Source of the DNA: Brevibacterium sp. XM4083
GTDB lineage: Bacteria > Actinomycetota > Actinomycetes > Actinomycetales > Brevibacteriaceae
Assembly (NCBI RefSeq): GCF_006489205.2
Contig: NZ_VFYR02000002.1
Span: forward strand, 124,001 to 188,000
Reading direction: 5' to 3'
DNA: 64,000 bases
Below the pieces are notes generated by a model. It was not told the DNA's origin and ran no database searches. It worked only from the letters and a program-made list of their open reading frames with translations. Below, one piece after another: positions 1-10,589 of the stretch. The translations under genes were made by a program, and so were the position numbers. Positions within the stretch are counted from its first letter, which is position 1, and every line of letters starts with the position of its first letter.

Positions 1-729
1 CTCGACGAGCGCAGCCGCCGCATCCCGCTCCAGCACCTCACCGGTGTCGCGCACTTCCGCCGTCTCGATCTCGCGGTCGGACCCGGCGTGTTCGTGCCCC
101 GACCCGAGACCGAACTCCTCGTCACCGAGGTCCTCGATCACCTCGCGCGCCGGGACACCGCGGCGGACTCCGACACCGCCCCGCTCGTGGTCGATCTCTG
201 CTCGGGCTCGGGGGCGATCGCGCTGTCGGTCGCCCTCGAGCGCCCGGGCACCCGCGTCATCGGCATCGAACGCGAAGCCGGCGCCCTGCGGTGGTCACGG
301 ACGAACCTCGCCCGCCTCGACCTCGGCGCCTCCGACGTCGACCTCATCGCCGGCGATGCGACGACCGCGGCCGGCGACCACCCAGAGCTCGTCGGCACCG
401 TCGACGTCGTCGTGACGAACCCGCCGTACGTGCCCGATGCGGCCGTGCCGAAGGACCCCGAGGTGCGCGACCACGATCCCGCCGCCGCGCTCTACGGCGG
501 CGTCTCCGGACTCGAGATCCCCGCCCTCATCCTCGCCCAGGCAGCGCTGCTGCTCCGTCCCGGCGGGCTCGTCATCATGGAGCACGCCGAGGATCAGGGT
601 GCAGGGGTCCGCGAGATCATCGCCGGTGTGGCGGGTCTGGCAGCTGCGACCACGTTCCCGGACTACACTGGACGCGACCGCTACACGGTGGCCGCGGCGA
701 CCGCTCCGCGCACCCACCCGACGAGCTGA
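1..729 (+). CDS. prmC: Peptide chain release factor N5-glutamine methyltransferase, 5'-truncated by the window edge
   Basis: S-adenosylmethionine-dependent enzyme that methylates the GGQ glutamine of RF1 and RF2. The reading frame is open from base 1, so the N-terminal helical domain is largely missing and 242 residues are visible. The family signature PRPETE follows VGPGVFV near visible residue 30, a Gly-rich SAM loop (DLCSGSGAIAL) comes next, and the catalytic NPPY is at visible residues 140-143. The true start lies upstream of the window. It is followed after 19 bases by the sua5 gene, a common actinobacterial arrangement with prfA usually just upstream. Confidence 0.95.
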   Translation, partial: LDERSRRIPLQHLTGVAHFRRLDLAVGPGVFVPRPETELLVTEVLDHLARRDTAADSDTAPLVVDLCSGSGAIALSVALERPGTRVIGIEREAGALRWSRTNLARLDLGASDVDLIAGDATTAAGDHPELVGTVDVVVTNPPYVPDAAVPKDPEVRDHDPAAALYGGVSGLEIPALILAQAALLLRPGGLVIMEHAEDQGAGVREIIAGVAGLAAATTFPDYTGRDRYTVAAATAPRTHPTS

Positions 730-748
730 CAGCAGGAAAAGAGATTCA

Positions 749-1399
749 GTGTCCCGACGATTCGACGTCACGCAGGCCGATATCCGCGATCTCGTCCTCG
801 ACGAGTGCGCGCGCGTCGTCGAGGCGGGCAACCTCCTCGTCATCCCCACCGACACGGTCTACGGCATCGCCGCCGACGCCTTCAACGCCTCGGCGGTCGC
901 CGCCCTGCTCACGGCCAAGGGCCGGGGCAGGAACATGCCGCCGCCGGTGCTCGTCCCCCGCGCGGAGACGGTGTTCGGTCTCGTCGACGGCGTCGATGAG
1001 ACGGTGCTCGCGCTCACCGCGAAGTTCTGGCCGGGACCGCTGACGATCATCGCGAACGCCCAGCCCTCCCTCGACTGGGACCTCGGGGACACCCACGGCA
1101 CCGTGGCCGTGCGGATGCCCGACGACGAGTACGCGCTCGCGCTGCTCGGCCGGACGGGACCGCTCGCCGTCTCGAGCGCGAACACCACAGGAGAGCCCGC
1201 GGCCACCTCGGCGGATGCTGCCCAGGACATGCTCGGATCTGATGTCGAGATCTACCTCGACGGCGGCGGGCGCGACTCCGGTCAGTCCTCGACGATCATC
1301 GACCTCTCCGGCGACGTCCCCCGCATCGTCCGCAACGGGCCGATCACCGCAGAGCAGCTGCGGGAGATCGTGCCCGACCTTCGCGACCTGGACGGCTGA
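749..1399 (+). CDS. L-threonylcarbamoyladenylate synthase (TsaC/Sua5/YrdC family)
   Basis: Makes threonylcarbamoyl-AMP from threonine, bicarbonate and ATP for the t6A37 modification of ANN-decoding tRNAs. The 216-residue product is a single YrdC domain with TDTVYGIAADAF near the N-terminus and KGRGRNMPPPVLVP, matching the K-x-R-x-x-x-P-x-x-V region. The frame is open further upstream into prmC, but the GTG at 749 is chosen because AGGAAAAG (733-740) lies 8 bases before it and the family begins here. It lies between prmC and the wecA-like gene, whose GTG follows the stop directly, so the three are probably co-transcribed. Confidence 0.93.
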   Translation: MSRRFDVTQADIRDLVLDECARVVEAGNLLVIPTDTVYGIAADAFNASAVAALLTAKGRGRNMPPPVLVPRAETVFGLVDGVDETVLALTAKFWPGPLTIIANAQPSLDWDLGDTHGTVAVRMPDDEYALALLGRTGPLAVSSANTTGEPAATSADAAQDMLGSDVEIYLDGGGRDSGQSSTIIDLSGDVPRIVRNGPITAEQLREIVPDLRDLDG

Positions 1400-2509
1400 G
1401 TGCGCGCCTACCTCTTCATCCTCGTCGTCTCCGCGCTGGTGGCGTACCTGCTCACGCCCATGGTCAAGCGGGTCGCCGAGCGCGGGCTCATCTTCTCCCC
1501 GCTGCGCGAACGCGACGTCCACTCCGTGCCGACGCCGAGGCTGGGCGGAGTCGCGATGTTCGGGGCCGTCATCGTCGGCCTCGTCTTCGCCTCCCAGACG
1601 CCGTTCCTCCAGCGGATCTTCGTCGAGATGGGCCCGATCATCGGCATCGCCGGGGCCGCCGGACTGCTCTGCCTGCTCGGGATCATCGACGACATCTGGG
1701 ACCTCCACTGGATCACGAAGCTCGCCGGCCAGGCACTGGCGGCGGGCTTCATGGCGATCAACGGCGTCGCCCTGCTCTCGATCCCCTTCGGCGGGGTGAT
1801 CATCGGCAGCCCGCGGATGTCGATCATCGTCACGATCCTCGTCGTCCTCGTGACGATCAACGCCGTGAACTTCGTCGACGGACTCGACGGGCTGGCCGCC
1901 GGGGTCGTCGCGATCGGCGGCAGCGCCTTCTTCATGTACTCGTACTGGCTCGCCCGCGACGCCTCGCCGGACTCGTACGCGAACCTCGCCTCGCTCATCA
2001 TCGCGATCCTCGTCGGGGCGTGCCTCGGCTTCCTGCCGCACAACTTCAACCCGGCCCGCATCTTCATGGGCGACTCCGGCTCGATGCTCATCGGTCTGCT
2101 GCTCGCCGCCTCGACGATCCGGGTCACCGGTCAGGTCGATCCGGCCCTCATCGGACAGGAGCGGGTCTTCGCGACGTACCTGCCGATCATCCTGCCCATC
2201 GCCGTGATGTTCCTGCCGCTGCTCGACCTCGGACTCGCCGTCGTCCGCCGGCTCATGGCCGGGCAATCGCCGTTCTCCGCCGACGCCAAGCACCTCCACC
2301 ACCGGATGCTCCGCCTCGGGCACTCCCACGCCCGGGCCGTCCTCATCCTCTACACGTGGACGGCGCTCATCGCCTTCGGCTCCGTCATGCTCCTGCTCGT
2401 CCCGGCCGTCTCCGTCGTCATCGTCGTCGGCCTGCTCTTCGCCGTCACCCTCGTCTTCACCTTCTACCCGCTGCGCGCCCGCCGCCATGCCAGAGAGGAA
2501 ATCTCGTGA
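1400..2509 (+). CDS. wecA: Polyprenyl-phosphate N-acetylhexosamine-1-phosphate transferase (WecA/TagO/MraY superfamily)
   Basis: Integral membrane enzyme that transfers a sugar-1-phosphate from a UDP-sugar to decaprenyl or undecaprenyl phosphate, the first lipid-linked step of a cell-wall glycan linkage unit. The 369-residue protein has about ten hydrophobic segments. Superfamily motifs are present: Asp97-Asp98 in IIDDIWDL, NFVDGLDGLAAG, FMGDSGSMLIG, and the His-rich cytoplasmic loop HLHHRMLRLG that distinguishes WecA/TagO types from MraY. It starts with GTG immediately after the sua5 stop and overlaps the atpI-like gene by 4 bases (GTGA). The mycobacterial counterpart in this location is rfe. 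The exact sugar cannot be told from sequence. Confidence 0.92.
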   Translation: MRAYLFILVVSALVAYLLTPMVKRVAERGLIFSPLRERDVHSVPTPRLGGVAMFGAVIVGLVFASQTPFLQRIFVEMGPIIGIAGAAGLLCLLGIIDDIWDLHWITKLAGQALAAGFMAINGVALLSIPFGGVIIGSPRMSIIVTILVVLVTINAVNFVDGLDGLAAGVVAIGGSAFFMYSYWLARDASPDSYANLASLIIAILVGACLGFLPHNFNPARIFMGDSGSMLIGLLLAASTIRVTGQVDPALIGQERVFATYLPIILPIAVMFLPLLDLGLAVVRRLMAGQSPFSADAKHLHHRMLRLGHSHARAVLILYTWTALIAFGSVMLLLVPAVSVVIVVGLLFAVTLVFTFYPLRARRHAREEIS

Positions 2510-2961
2510 CCGACCCTCAGCCGACCTCGGAGACCGCCGTCCAGGCCGCCTGGACCCGCGTGTGGAGGACGATGCTCATCCGCGGGGCGATCCTCGTCCT
2601 CGTCGTCGCCGCCGCCGGCATGGGCATCGGCTGGCTCGTCTCTGGCAGCGCCGGGCTCATCGGCGGGGCGATCGGCGGGGGACTGGCCGCCGTCTTCATC
2701 ATCGTCACGCTCGTCATCATGTACCTCGGACGCAATCTCGGGCTCACCGCGATCGCGGGGTTCCTCGGGCTCGGCTTCCTCTTCAAGGCGTTCATCTTCA
2801 TGATCGTCATCTGGCGGCTCAAGGACGCCGCGTGGCTCGACGGCACGGTGGCCTTCTTCACGATCGTCGTCGCCGTCATCGGCTCCTCTCTCGTCGAGGC
2901 GATCACCGTCGTCAAGGCGCGCGTGCCCTACGTCGATCCCGAAGCGGGAGGGTCCCGCTGA
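2506..2961 (+). CDS. AtpI-like membrane protein preceding the ATP synthase genes
   Basis: A 151-residue protein with four hydrophobic segments (roughly residues 24-44, 50-72, 78-98 and 108-130) and a short charged N-terminus. Position just upstream of atpB and size match AtpI/ATP synthase I proteins, which in other bacteria are thought to assist c-ring assembly or cation supply. Sequence identity to this fast-evolving family is inferred mainly from context. The GTG at 2506 overlaps the wecA stop (GTGA); the same frame is open upstream but that would overlap wecA heavily. Confidence 0.75.
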   Translation: MTDPQPTSETAVQAAWTRVWRTMLIRGAILVLVVAAAGMGIGWLVSGSAGLIGGAIGGGLAAVFIIVTLVIMYLGRNLGLTAIAGFLGLGFLFKAFIFMIVIWRLKDAAWLDGTVAFFTIVVAVIGSSLVEAITVVKARVPYVDPEAGGSR

Positions 2962-3020
2962 TCCGTCCATATGCCGAGCTTCCACCGCTGCCAGGATTCG
3001 CTCAGCCAAGCCGCAAGGAT

Positions 3021-3050
3021 TTGTCGGCAGCTCTCTACCGTTGGTAGAGT
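3021..3050 (+). promoter_or_regulatory. Probable promoter of the atp operon, with a palindrome over the -10
   Basis: TTGTCG (3021-3026) and TAGAGT (3045-3050) are separated by 18 bases, a good actinobacterial housekeeping promoter in the 206-base gap before atpB. A 7-bp inverted repeat, CTCTACC-gtt-GGTAGAG (3033-3049), covers the spacer and most of the -10, where a repressor would block transcription. The remaining leader to atpB (about 110 bases) is GC-rich and shows nothing else I can name. Confidence 0.6.
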
Positions 3051-3167
3051 AGTTCCGGTGCTGGAGCCGTGTCGCTCCAAGTCGCTCCTGATCTTGATCC
3101 CCGCGCTCCTCGCGCGGCCGAAGGCCAGGCCATTTCCGGCCGATGACCATGGGAGAGAAACGTAAAC

Positions 3168-3980
3168 GTGGGTAAACTCAACGCCGCGCACACACTGATC
3201 CAAGCCGCTGAAGGCGGATTCCACGCCCCGTCGATGGCGGAGTTCTTTCCCGCACCGTTCGCATTCGCCGGCACGCCGTTCGAGATGAACCGCGTGATGC
3301 TCATCCGCATCATCGCCACGATCGCCGTCGTCGTCGTCCTCGCCATCTGGGCGAAGCGGATGAAGCTCATTCCCGGCCGCTTCCAGTCGGCCATGGAGCT
3401 CGCCATGGAGTTCGTCACCGTCGGCATCGCCGAGGAGACCATGGGCAAGGAGAAGGCGAAGAAGTTCATGCCGCTCATCGTGGCGATCTTCTTCGGCGTC
3501 CTCTTCTGGAACGTCACGAAGCTCATTCCGTTCTTCAACATGCCGGCCACCGGCGTCATCGGACTGCCACTCGTGCTCACCCTGGTCGTCTACGTCACCT
3601 ACCACTGGGCGGGCATTGCCGAGAAGGGCCTCGGCGGCTACCTCAAGTCGGCGCTCATCCTCCCGGGTGTGCCGTGGCCGATGCATATCCTCCTCATCCC
3701 CATCGAGTTCATCACGAAGTTCGTCACGCAGCCGTTCACGCTTGCGATCCGACTCTTCGCGAACATGATGGTCGGCCACCTCCTCCTCGTCCTCTGCTTC
3801 TCCGCGACGAGCTTCTTCCTCTTCGACGCCAGCAACGGCTTCCAATTCTTCTCGATCCTCACCTTCGCCGGCGGCTTCTTCGTCTTCCTCCTCGAGATGC
3901 TGGTCGTCGTCCTCCAGGCCTACATCTTCGCTCTGCTCTCGTGCGTCTACATCAACGCCGCCATCTCGGACGACCACTGA
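3168..3980 (+). CDS. atpB: F1Fo ATP synthase subunit a
   Basis: Membrane stator subunit forming the proton half-channels against the c-ring. The 270-residue product has five to six hydrophobic segments and the essential arginine Arg195 in the motif LAIRLFANMMVGH. The C-terminal helix with QAYIFALLSCVYI is typical. The GTG start at 3168 is preceded by GGGAGAGAAA. It is the first gene of an eight-gene operon in the standard order atpBEFHAGDC. Confidence 0.97.
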   Translation: MGKLNAAHTLIQAAEGGFHAPSMAEFFPAPFAFAGTPFEMNRVMLIRIIATIAVVVVLAIWAKRMKLIPGRFQSAMELAMEFVTVGIAEETMGKEKAKKFMPLIVAIFFGVLFWNVTKLIPFFNMPATGVIGLPLVLTLVVYVTYHWAGIAEKGLGGYLKSALILPGVPWPMHILLIPIEFITKFVTQPFTLAIRLFANMMVGHLLLVLCFSATSFFLFDASNGFQFFSILTFAGGFFVFLLEMLVVVLQAYIFALLSCVYINAAISDDH

Positions 3981-4000
3981 GTCGTCCCCACAGTCTGTAA

Positions 4001-4282
<282 letters not shown>

Positions 4283-4309
4283 TCCAAAAGATCCGAAGAG
4301 GACTAAACG

Positions 4310-4861
4310 ATGACTCCGGTACAAATTGTTGCAGCGTCTGAGAACCCGCTTCTCCCGGCGCTGTATGACATCGTCTGGAGTGCCGTCTGTCTGCTGATCG
4401 TCTTCCTGGTTGTCTGGAAGTACGTCCTCCCCGCCTTCAACAAGACACTCGACGAGCGCGCTGAGCGCATCCAGGGTGGCATCGAGAAGGCCGAGAAGGT
4501 GCAGGCCGAAGCCGATCAGGCTCTGGCCGAATATCAGAAGCAGCTCGCCGACGGTCGTGCGGAAGCCGCACGACTGCGCGCCGAGGCTCAGGAAGAGGGC
4601 GCTCAGATCATCGCCGAGATGAAGGCACAGGCTCACTCCGAGGCTGATCGCATCATCGCGCAGGCGCAGGTCCAGATCGACGCGGAACGCCAGTCCGCCA
4701 TGGTGCAGCTGCGCAGTGAGGTTGGCACGCTCGCCACCGATCTCGCTTCCCGCATCGTCGGCGAATCGCTCACCGATGACACCCGGTCCGCCGGAGTCGT
4801 CGATCGCTTCATCGCCGATCTCGAAACGCAGTCGTCCGGCCAGCCGGTCAAGGGGGCGTGA
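4310..4861 (+). CDS. atpF: F1Fo ATP synthase subunit b
   Basis: Peripheral stalk subunit of 183 residues: one N-terminal membrane helix (about residues 20-40) followed by a long charged, Ala/Glu/Gln-rich coiled coil that reaches to F1. The sequence around residues 45-75 (LDERAERIQGGIEKAEKVQ) is typical. The ATG at 4310 follows a GAAGAGGAC site. Its TGA shares a base with the ATG of atpH. Unlike in mycobacteria, b and delta are separate genes here. Confidence 0.96.
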   Translation: MTPVQIVAASENPLLPALYDIVWSAVCLLIVFLVVWKYVLPAFNKTLDERAERIQGGIEKAEKVQAEADQALAEYQKQLADGRAEAARLRAEAQEEGAQIIAEMKAQAHSEADRIIAQAQVQIDAERQSAMVQLRSEVGTLATDLASRIVGESLTDDTRSAGVVDRFIADLETQSSGQPVKGA

Positions 4862-5667
4862 TGCTCCAGTCGAGCAGGCTGTCCCTGCAGGCCGTCCTCG
4901 AGGCCGCGAACGCTGAGATCGCCACCGGCAATGCCCGTGAGATCGGCCAGTCGCTGCTCGGCGTCGTCGGCGTGCTCGCCGACAACCTCGGCCTGCGCAA
5001 GGCACTCGCGGACTCCTCGGAGTCCGCGGAGAAGAAGCAGGGCCTGCTGCGCGCCGTCTTCGGCGCCCAGGTGCCCGAAGCCGCTCTCACGATCGCCTCG
5101 GTGGCGGTCGGCCAGCGGTGGGCGCGCACGCAGGACTTCGTCACGAGTCTCGAGGTCGCCGGGGTCACGGCGATCGCGGCCGCGGCTCAGGAGCTCGGCC
5201 AGCTCGGTCAGGTGGAGGAGGAGATCTTCCGCTTCGCCCGACTGCTCGAGAGCGATCATGAGCTCTCGCGGGCGCTCGACTCCGATGCCGGGGCCGACGC
5301 CAAGCGCGCACTCGTGGAGAACCTGCTCGCAGGCAAGGCCTCGCCGGACACGATCACGCTCGTCGAGCACGCTGCGGTCCATCCGCGCGGGCTGCGCGTG
5401 GCGATCGCCCTCGACCACTTCAGCGACATCCTCGCCGCGCGCCAGCAGCGGTCCGTCGCCGATGTCACGGTGGCCAAGCCGCTGACGCCCGCGCAGACCG
5501 AGCGCCTCGCTGCGGCGCTGGCGAAGAACTACGGTCGTGAGCTCGTGCTCAACGTCCAGGTCGATCCCGAGGTCCTCGGGGGAGTCCGGGTGCAGGTCGG
5601 CGACGAGGTCATGAACTCGACCGTCGCGGACCGTCTGGCAGAGGTCCACCGCAAACTCGCAAGCTGA
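4861..5667 (+). CDS. atpH: F1Fo ATP synthase subunit delta
   Basis: Links the peripheral stalk to the top of F1. The product of 268 residues is longer than the roughly 180 residues of E. coli delta, as usual in actinobacteria, and ends with the conserved delta signature region (VDPEVLGGVRVQVGDEVMNSTVADRL). Start choice: ATG at 4861 overlaps the atpF stop by one base and has AGGGGG 4 bases upstream; a GTG at 4858 is also possible but would leave only one base of spacing. Confidence 0.95.
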   Translation: MLQSSRLSLQAVLEAANAEIATGNAREIGQSLLGVVGVLADNLGLRKALADSSESAEKKQGLLRAVFGAQVPEAALTIASVAVGQRWARTQDFVTSLEVAGVTAIAAAAQELGQLGQVEEEIFRFARLLESDHELSRALDSDAGADAKRALVENLLAGKASPDTITLVEHAAVHPRGLRVAIALDHFSDILAARQQRSVADVTVAKPLTPAQTERLAAALAKNYGRELVLNVQVDPEVLGGVRVQVGDEVMNSTVADRLAEVHRKLAS

Positions 5668-5753
5668 TCACGCTCGCCGGCAGATCCGGCGGCACAGGCG
5701 GCCCACCGGTCGTCGGACACACGTTCTGAGTAAAAGGAAGCAGGGAAACCACA

Positions 5754-7388
5754 ATGGCGGAACTGACAATTCGCCCGGAGGAGATCCGGGACGCTCTGGG
5801 GAAGTTCGTTGAGTCGTACAACCCCGAGAGCTCGGAGAAGACTGAGGTCGGAAAGGTCGTCACCGCCGGTGACGGCATCGCCCACGTCTCAGGTCTGCCG
5901 GGCACCATGGCCAACGAGCTCCTCCGTTTCGAAGACGGCACCCTGGGCCTGGCCCAGAACCTCGACGAGCGCGAGATCGGCGTCGTCGTCCTCGGCGACT
6001 TCGCAGGCATCGCGGAGGAGCAGGACGTCTACCGCACCGGTGAGGTCCTCTCGATCCCCGTCGGCGACGGCTACCTCGGTCGCGTCGTCGACCCGCTCGG
6101 TCGCCCGCTCGACGGCCTCGGCGAGGTCGAGACCGACGGCCGCCGCGAGCTCGAGCTCCAGGCCCCCGGCGTCATGGACCGCCAGGAAGTGCGCCAGCCG
6201 CTGCAGACCGGCTACAAGGCCGTCGATGCGATGATCCCCGTCGGCCGCGGCCAGCGTCAGCTCATCATCGGCGACCGCAAGACCGGCAAGACGGCTCTCG
6301 CGATCGACACGATCATCAACCAGCGCGACGCCTGGGCGACCGGTGACCCCGAGCAGCAGGTCCGCTGCATCTACGTCGCCGTCGGTCAGAAGGGCTCGAC
6401 CGTGGCGAACGTGCGCCGTTCGCTCGAAGAGAACGGTGCGCTCGAGTACACGACGATCGTCTCGGCCCCTGCTTCCGACCCTGCGGGCTTCAAGTACCTC
6501 GCGCCCTACTCGGGTTCGGCCATCGGCCAGCACTGGATGTACAACGGCAAGCACGTCCTCATCGTCTTCGATGACCTCTCGAAGCAGGCCGAGGCCTACC
6601 GCGCCGTCTCCCTTCTGCTCCGCCGCCCGCCGGGCCGCGAAGCCTACCCGGGTGACGTCTTCTACCTCCACTCGCGCCTCCTCGAGCGCTGTGCGAAGCT
6701 CTCCGACGCCCTCGGCGCCGGCTCGATGACCGGTCTGCCGATCATCGAGACCAAGGCCAACGACGTCGGCGCGTTCATCCCGACGAACGTCATCTCGATC
6801 ACCGACGGACAGATCTTCCTCCAGTCGGATCTGTTCAACTCCGGTCAGCGTCCTGCCGTCGACGTCGGCGTCTCGGTCTCCCGAGTCGGCGGTGCCGCGC
6901 AGACGAAGGCGCTCAAGAGCGTCTCCGGTACGCTCAAGCTCTCGCTCGCGCAGTACCGTTCGCTCGAGGCCTTCGCGATGTTCGCCTCGGACCTCGACGA
7001 TGCGACCAAGCGCGACCTCGCCCGCGGTGCTCGCCTCATGGAGATGCTCAAGCAGCCGCAGTTCGACCCGATGCCGTTCGAGAAGCAGACCGTGTCGATC
7101 TTCGCCAGCACCAACGGCTACCTCGACGATGTCGCCGTCTCCGACGTGCTGCGCTGGGAAGCCGAGATGCTCGACACCGTCGAGCGCAAGACCGAGATCC
7201 TCACCGTCATCCGCGAGACGCAGAAGCTCGAGGACGACGTCCGCGAGCAGATCGAGAAGGCGCTTGACGAGTTCAACAAGAACTGGGTCGCTGACGAGAA
7301 CGACGGCAGCAAGGCCGGCGCTGAGGACTCGTCCGTCGCCTCCTCCGATGACGTCGAGCAGGAGCAGATCGTTCGGCAGAAGCGTTGA
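5754..7388 (+). CDS. atpA: F1Fo ATP synthase subunit alpha
   Basis: Non-catalytic nucleotide-binding subunit of the F1 hexamer. The 544-residue length and the P-loop GDRKTGKT (residues 173-180) are standard, as are the [15 protein letters not shown] and [14 protein letters not shown] regions. The C-terminus has a Ser/Asp/Glu-rich tail of about 30 residues after [11 protein letters not shown], which is also seen in actinobacterial alpha subunits. ATG at 5754, with AAAAGGAAG upstream. Confidence 0.98.
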   Translation: MAELTIRPEEIRDALGKFVESYNPESSEKTEVGKVVTAGDGIAHVSGLPGTMANELLRFEDGTLGLAQNLDEREIGVVVLGDFAGIAEEQDVYRTGEVLSIPVGDGYLGRVVDPLGRPLDGLGEVETDGRRELELQAPGVMDRQEVRQPLQTGYKAVDAMIPVGRGQRQLIIGDRKTGKTALAIDTIINQRDAWATGDPEQQVRCIYVAVGQKGSTVANVRRSLEENGALEYTTIVSAPASDPAGFKYLAPYSGSAIGQHWMYNGKHVLIVFDDLSKQAEAYRAVSLLLRRPPGREAYPGDVFYLHSRLLERCAKLSDALGAGSMTGLPIIETKANDVGAFIPTNVISITDGQIFLQSDLFNSGQRPAVDVGVSVSRVGGAAQTKALKSVSGTLKLSLAQYRSLEAFAMFASDLDDATKRDLARGARLMEMLKQPQFDPMPFEKQTVSIFASTNGYLDDVAVSDVLRWEAEMLDTVERKTEILTVIRETQKLEDDVREQIEKALDEFNKNWVADENDGSKAGAEDSSVASSDDVEQEQIVRQKR

Positions 7389-7419
7389 ACCTGATCTGTA
7401 ACGGCGAAAGGAAGAACTG

Positions 7420-8355
7420 ATGGGAGCCCAGCAGAGGGTCTTCAAACAGAAGATCCGCTCGACTCAGTCCTTGAGGAAGATCTTCAAGGCCATGGAGCTC
7501 ATCGCCGCGTCCCGGATTCAGAAGGCGATCGCGCGTTCGCAGGCGGCCAGCCCGTATGCCAACGCCCTGACCCGCGCTGTCTCCGCCGTCGCGAGCGAAT
7601 CGAACGTCGACCATGTGCTGACCTCGGAGCCGGACCATGTCACCCGCGCCGCGGTGCTCGTCATCGGTCCGGACCGAGGCTTCGCCGGAGCCTACTCCGC
7701 CAACCTCATCCGGGAGTCCGAGGAACTCGTCCGCCTGCTCAAGCAGGAGGGCAAGGAGGTCGCGCTCTACACTGTCGGCGGCAAGGCCGAGAGCTACTAC
7801 ACGTTCCGCGATCGTCCGATCGTCGAGGCGTGGACCGGGTTCTCGGAGAACCCGACCGCCGAAGACGCCCGGAAGATCGGCGAGGCGCTGCTCAAGGCTT
7901 TCGAGACCGACGCCGGTGACGGCGGGGTCCAGGAGATCTACATGGTCTTCACGCGATTCGTCTCCTCGGTCAAGCACGATCCCGAGTACCGGCGCCTGCT
8001 GCCGCTCGAAGTCGTCGACGCCGACGAGGCGACGACCTCGGGCAGCACCGGAGGCGGCGGGTCGGATGCCGGCACGATGCCGCTCTACGAGTTCGAACCG
8101 AGCGCGGAGGCCGTCCTCGACGCCCTCCTGCCGCGGTACATCGACTCGCGCATCCTCTCGGCACTGCTGTCCGCCTCGGCGTCCGAACAGGCCTCGCGTC
8201 AGGCGGCGATGAAGACGGCGACGGACAACGCCGACGACCTCATCAAGACCTACACCCGGCTGGCCAACTCGGCCCGTCAGGCGGAAATCACCCAGGAACT
8301 CACCGAGATCGTCGGTGGGGCCGACGCCCTTGCGGCATCGGCAGCCGGCGACTGA
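7420..8355 (+). CDS. atpG: F1Fo ATP synthase subunit gamma
   Basis: Central rotor shaft. The 311-residue product has the conserved N-terminal helix ([23 protein letters not shown] type; here [18 protein letters not shown]) and C-terminal helix ([20 protein letters not shown]). A low-complexity insert, [12 protein letters not shown], at about residues 207-218 sits in the middle globular domain, an actinobacterial feature. ATG at 7420 with AAAGGAAG upstream. Confidence 0.97.
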   Translation: MGAQQRVFKQKIRSTQSLRKIFKAMELIAASRIQKAIARSQAASPYANALTRAVSAVASESNVDHVLTSEPDHVTRAAVLVIGPDRGFAGAYSANLIRESEELVRLLKQEGKEVALYTVGGKAESYYTFRDRPIVEAWTGFSENPTAEDARKIGEALLKAFETDAGDGGVQEIYMVFTRFVSSVKHDPEYRRLLPLEVVDADEATTSGSTGGGGSDAGTMPLYEFEPSAEAVLDALLPRYIDSRILSALLSASASEQASRQAAMKTATDNADDLIKTYTRLANSARQAEITQELTEIVGGADALAASAAGD

Positions 8356-9834
<1,479 letters not shown>

Positions 9835-9837
9835 GCC

Positions 9838-10098
9838 ATGGCAGTCCTCGATGTCAACGTCGTCGCAGCCGACCAGGAGGTGTGGGTCGGTGAGGCCAAG
9901 CGCGTCATCGCCCGCACCCTGGACGGCGAGATCGGCATCCTGCCCGGTCACGAACCCGTTCTCGGGGTCGTGGCCGATGGTGAGGCGAGGATTCTCACGA
10001 CCTCGGACGAGACCGTCCGCGTGCAGGCCGACGGGGGATTCCTCTCGGTCGAGAACAATCGCGTCATCATTGCGGCTGATCAGGCCGAACTTCTCTGA
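9838..10098 (+). CDS. atpC: F1Fo ATP synthase subunit epsilon
   Basis: Regulatory subunit on the central stalk. Only 86 residues long: the N-terminal beta-sandwich is present (GEIGILPGHEPVLGVV) but the C-terminal helical hairpin of E. coli epsilon is absent, as is common in actinobacteria. It starts 3 bases after the atpD stop and is the last atp gene. Confidence 0.95.
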   Translation: MAVLDVNVVAADQEVWVGEAKRVIARTLDGEIGILPGHEPVLGVVADGEARILTTSDETVRVQADGGFLSVENNRVIIAADQAELL

Positions 10099-10121
10099 TC
10101 AGTCAATTACACTTGGCAACC

Positions 10122-10589
10122 GTGAACCCTTCCGTCCTGCTCATCGTTCTGCTTTCGCTGGTGGGACTGGCTCTTGCCCTCATCGTCGTCGTGACGATCC
10201 GGCGCAGGTCGATCTCGAAGTTGTCGGGTGCCTTTGACTGTTCGATCAACGTGGGCGAGGAATCCAGTTCCCGCCCACGTTGGCGTTTGGGCGTCGCGGT
10301 GTTCGCCGTCAGCTCGCTCGACTGGTATCCCGTGTTCGCTCTCAACCGGCGCGCGGCAGTGCGTCTGCCGCGCGCCGACCTCGACATCCTCGTGCGGCGC
10401 AAGCCCACCTCGGGGGAGCAGTACTCGGTGCTCCCCGATGCGGTCGTCGTCGACTGCTCGTACGGCAAGGCCGACGGGCGCCCGCGCAATGTCTCACTGG
10501 CGATGGACACCGAGTCGCTGTCGACGATGGCCTCGTGGCTCGAGTCCTCGCCCCCCGGCTTCAATCCGACGATGGGACGGTTCACCTGA
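10122..10589 (+). CDS. DUF2550 family membrane-anchored protein
   Basis: A 155-residue protein with one N-terminal membrane helix (residues 3-25) followed by a short basic stretch and a soluble domain starting with GAFDCSINV and containing WRLGVAVF and [10 protein letters not shown]. This is the DUF2550 family found between atpC and murA in actinobacteria; its function is not established. TACACT (10108-10113) lies 8 bases before the GTG at 10122, which suggests a leaderless transcript and argues against the TTG at 10113. The stop overlaps the murA ATG by one base. Confidence 0.85.
   Translation: MNPSVLLIVLLSLVGLALALIVVVTIRRRSISKLSGAFDCSINVGEESSSRPRWRLGVAVFAVSSLDWYPVFALNRRAAVRLPRADLDILVRRKPTSGEQYSVLPDAVVVDCSYGKADGRPRNVSLAMDTESLSTMASWLESSPPGFNPTMGRFT

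Noticed and set aside
746..2488. 580-codon open frame on the minus strand opposite sua5-wecA
   Set aside because: Charged, low-complexity Asp/Glu/Arg-rich translation typical of the antisense frame of GC-rich genes; the plus strand encodes conserved proteins.
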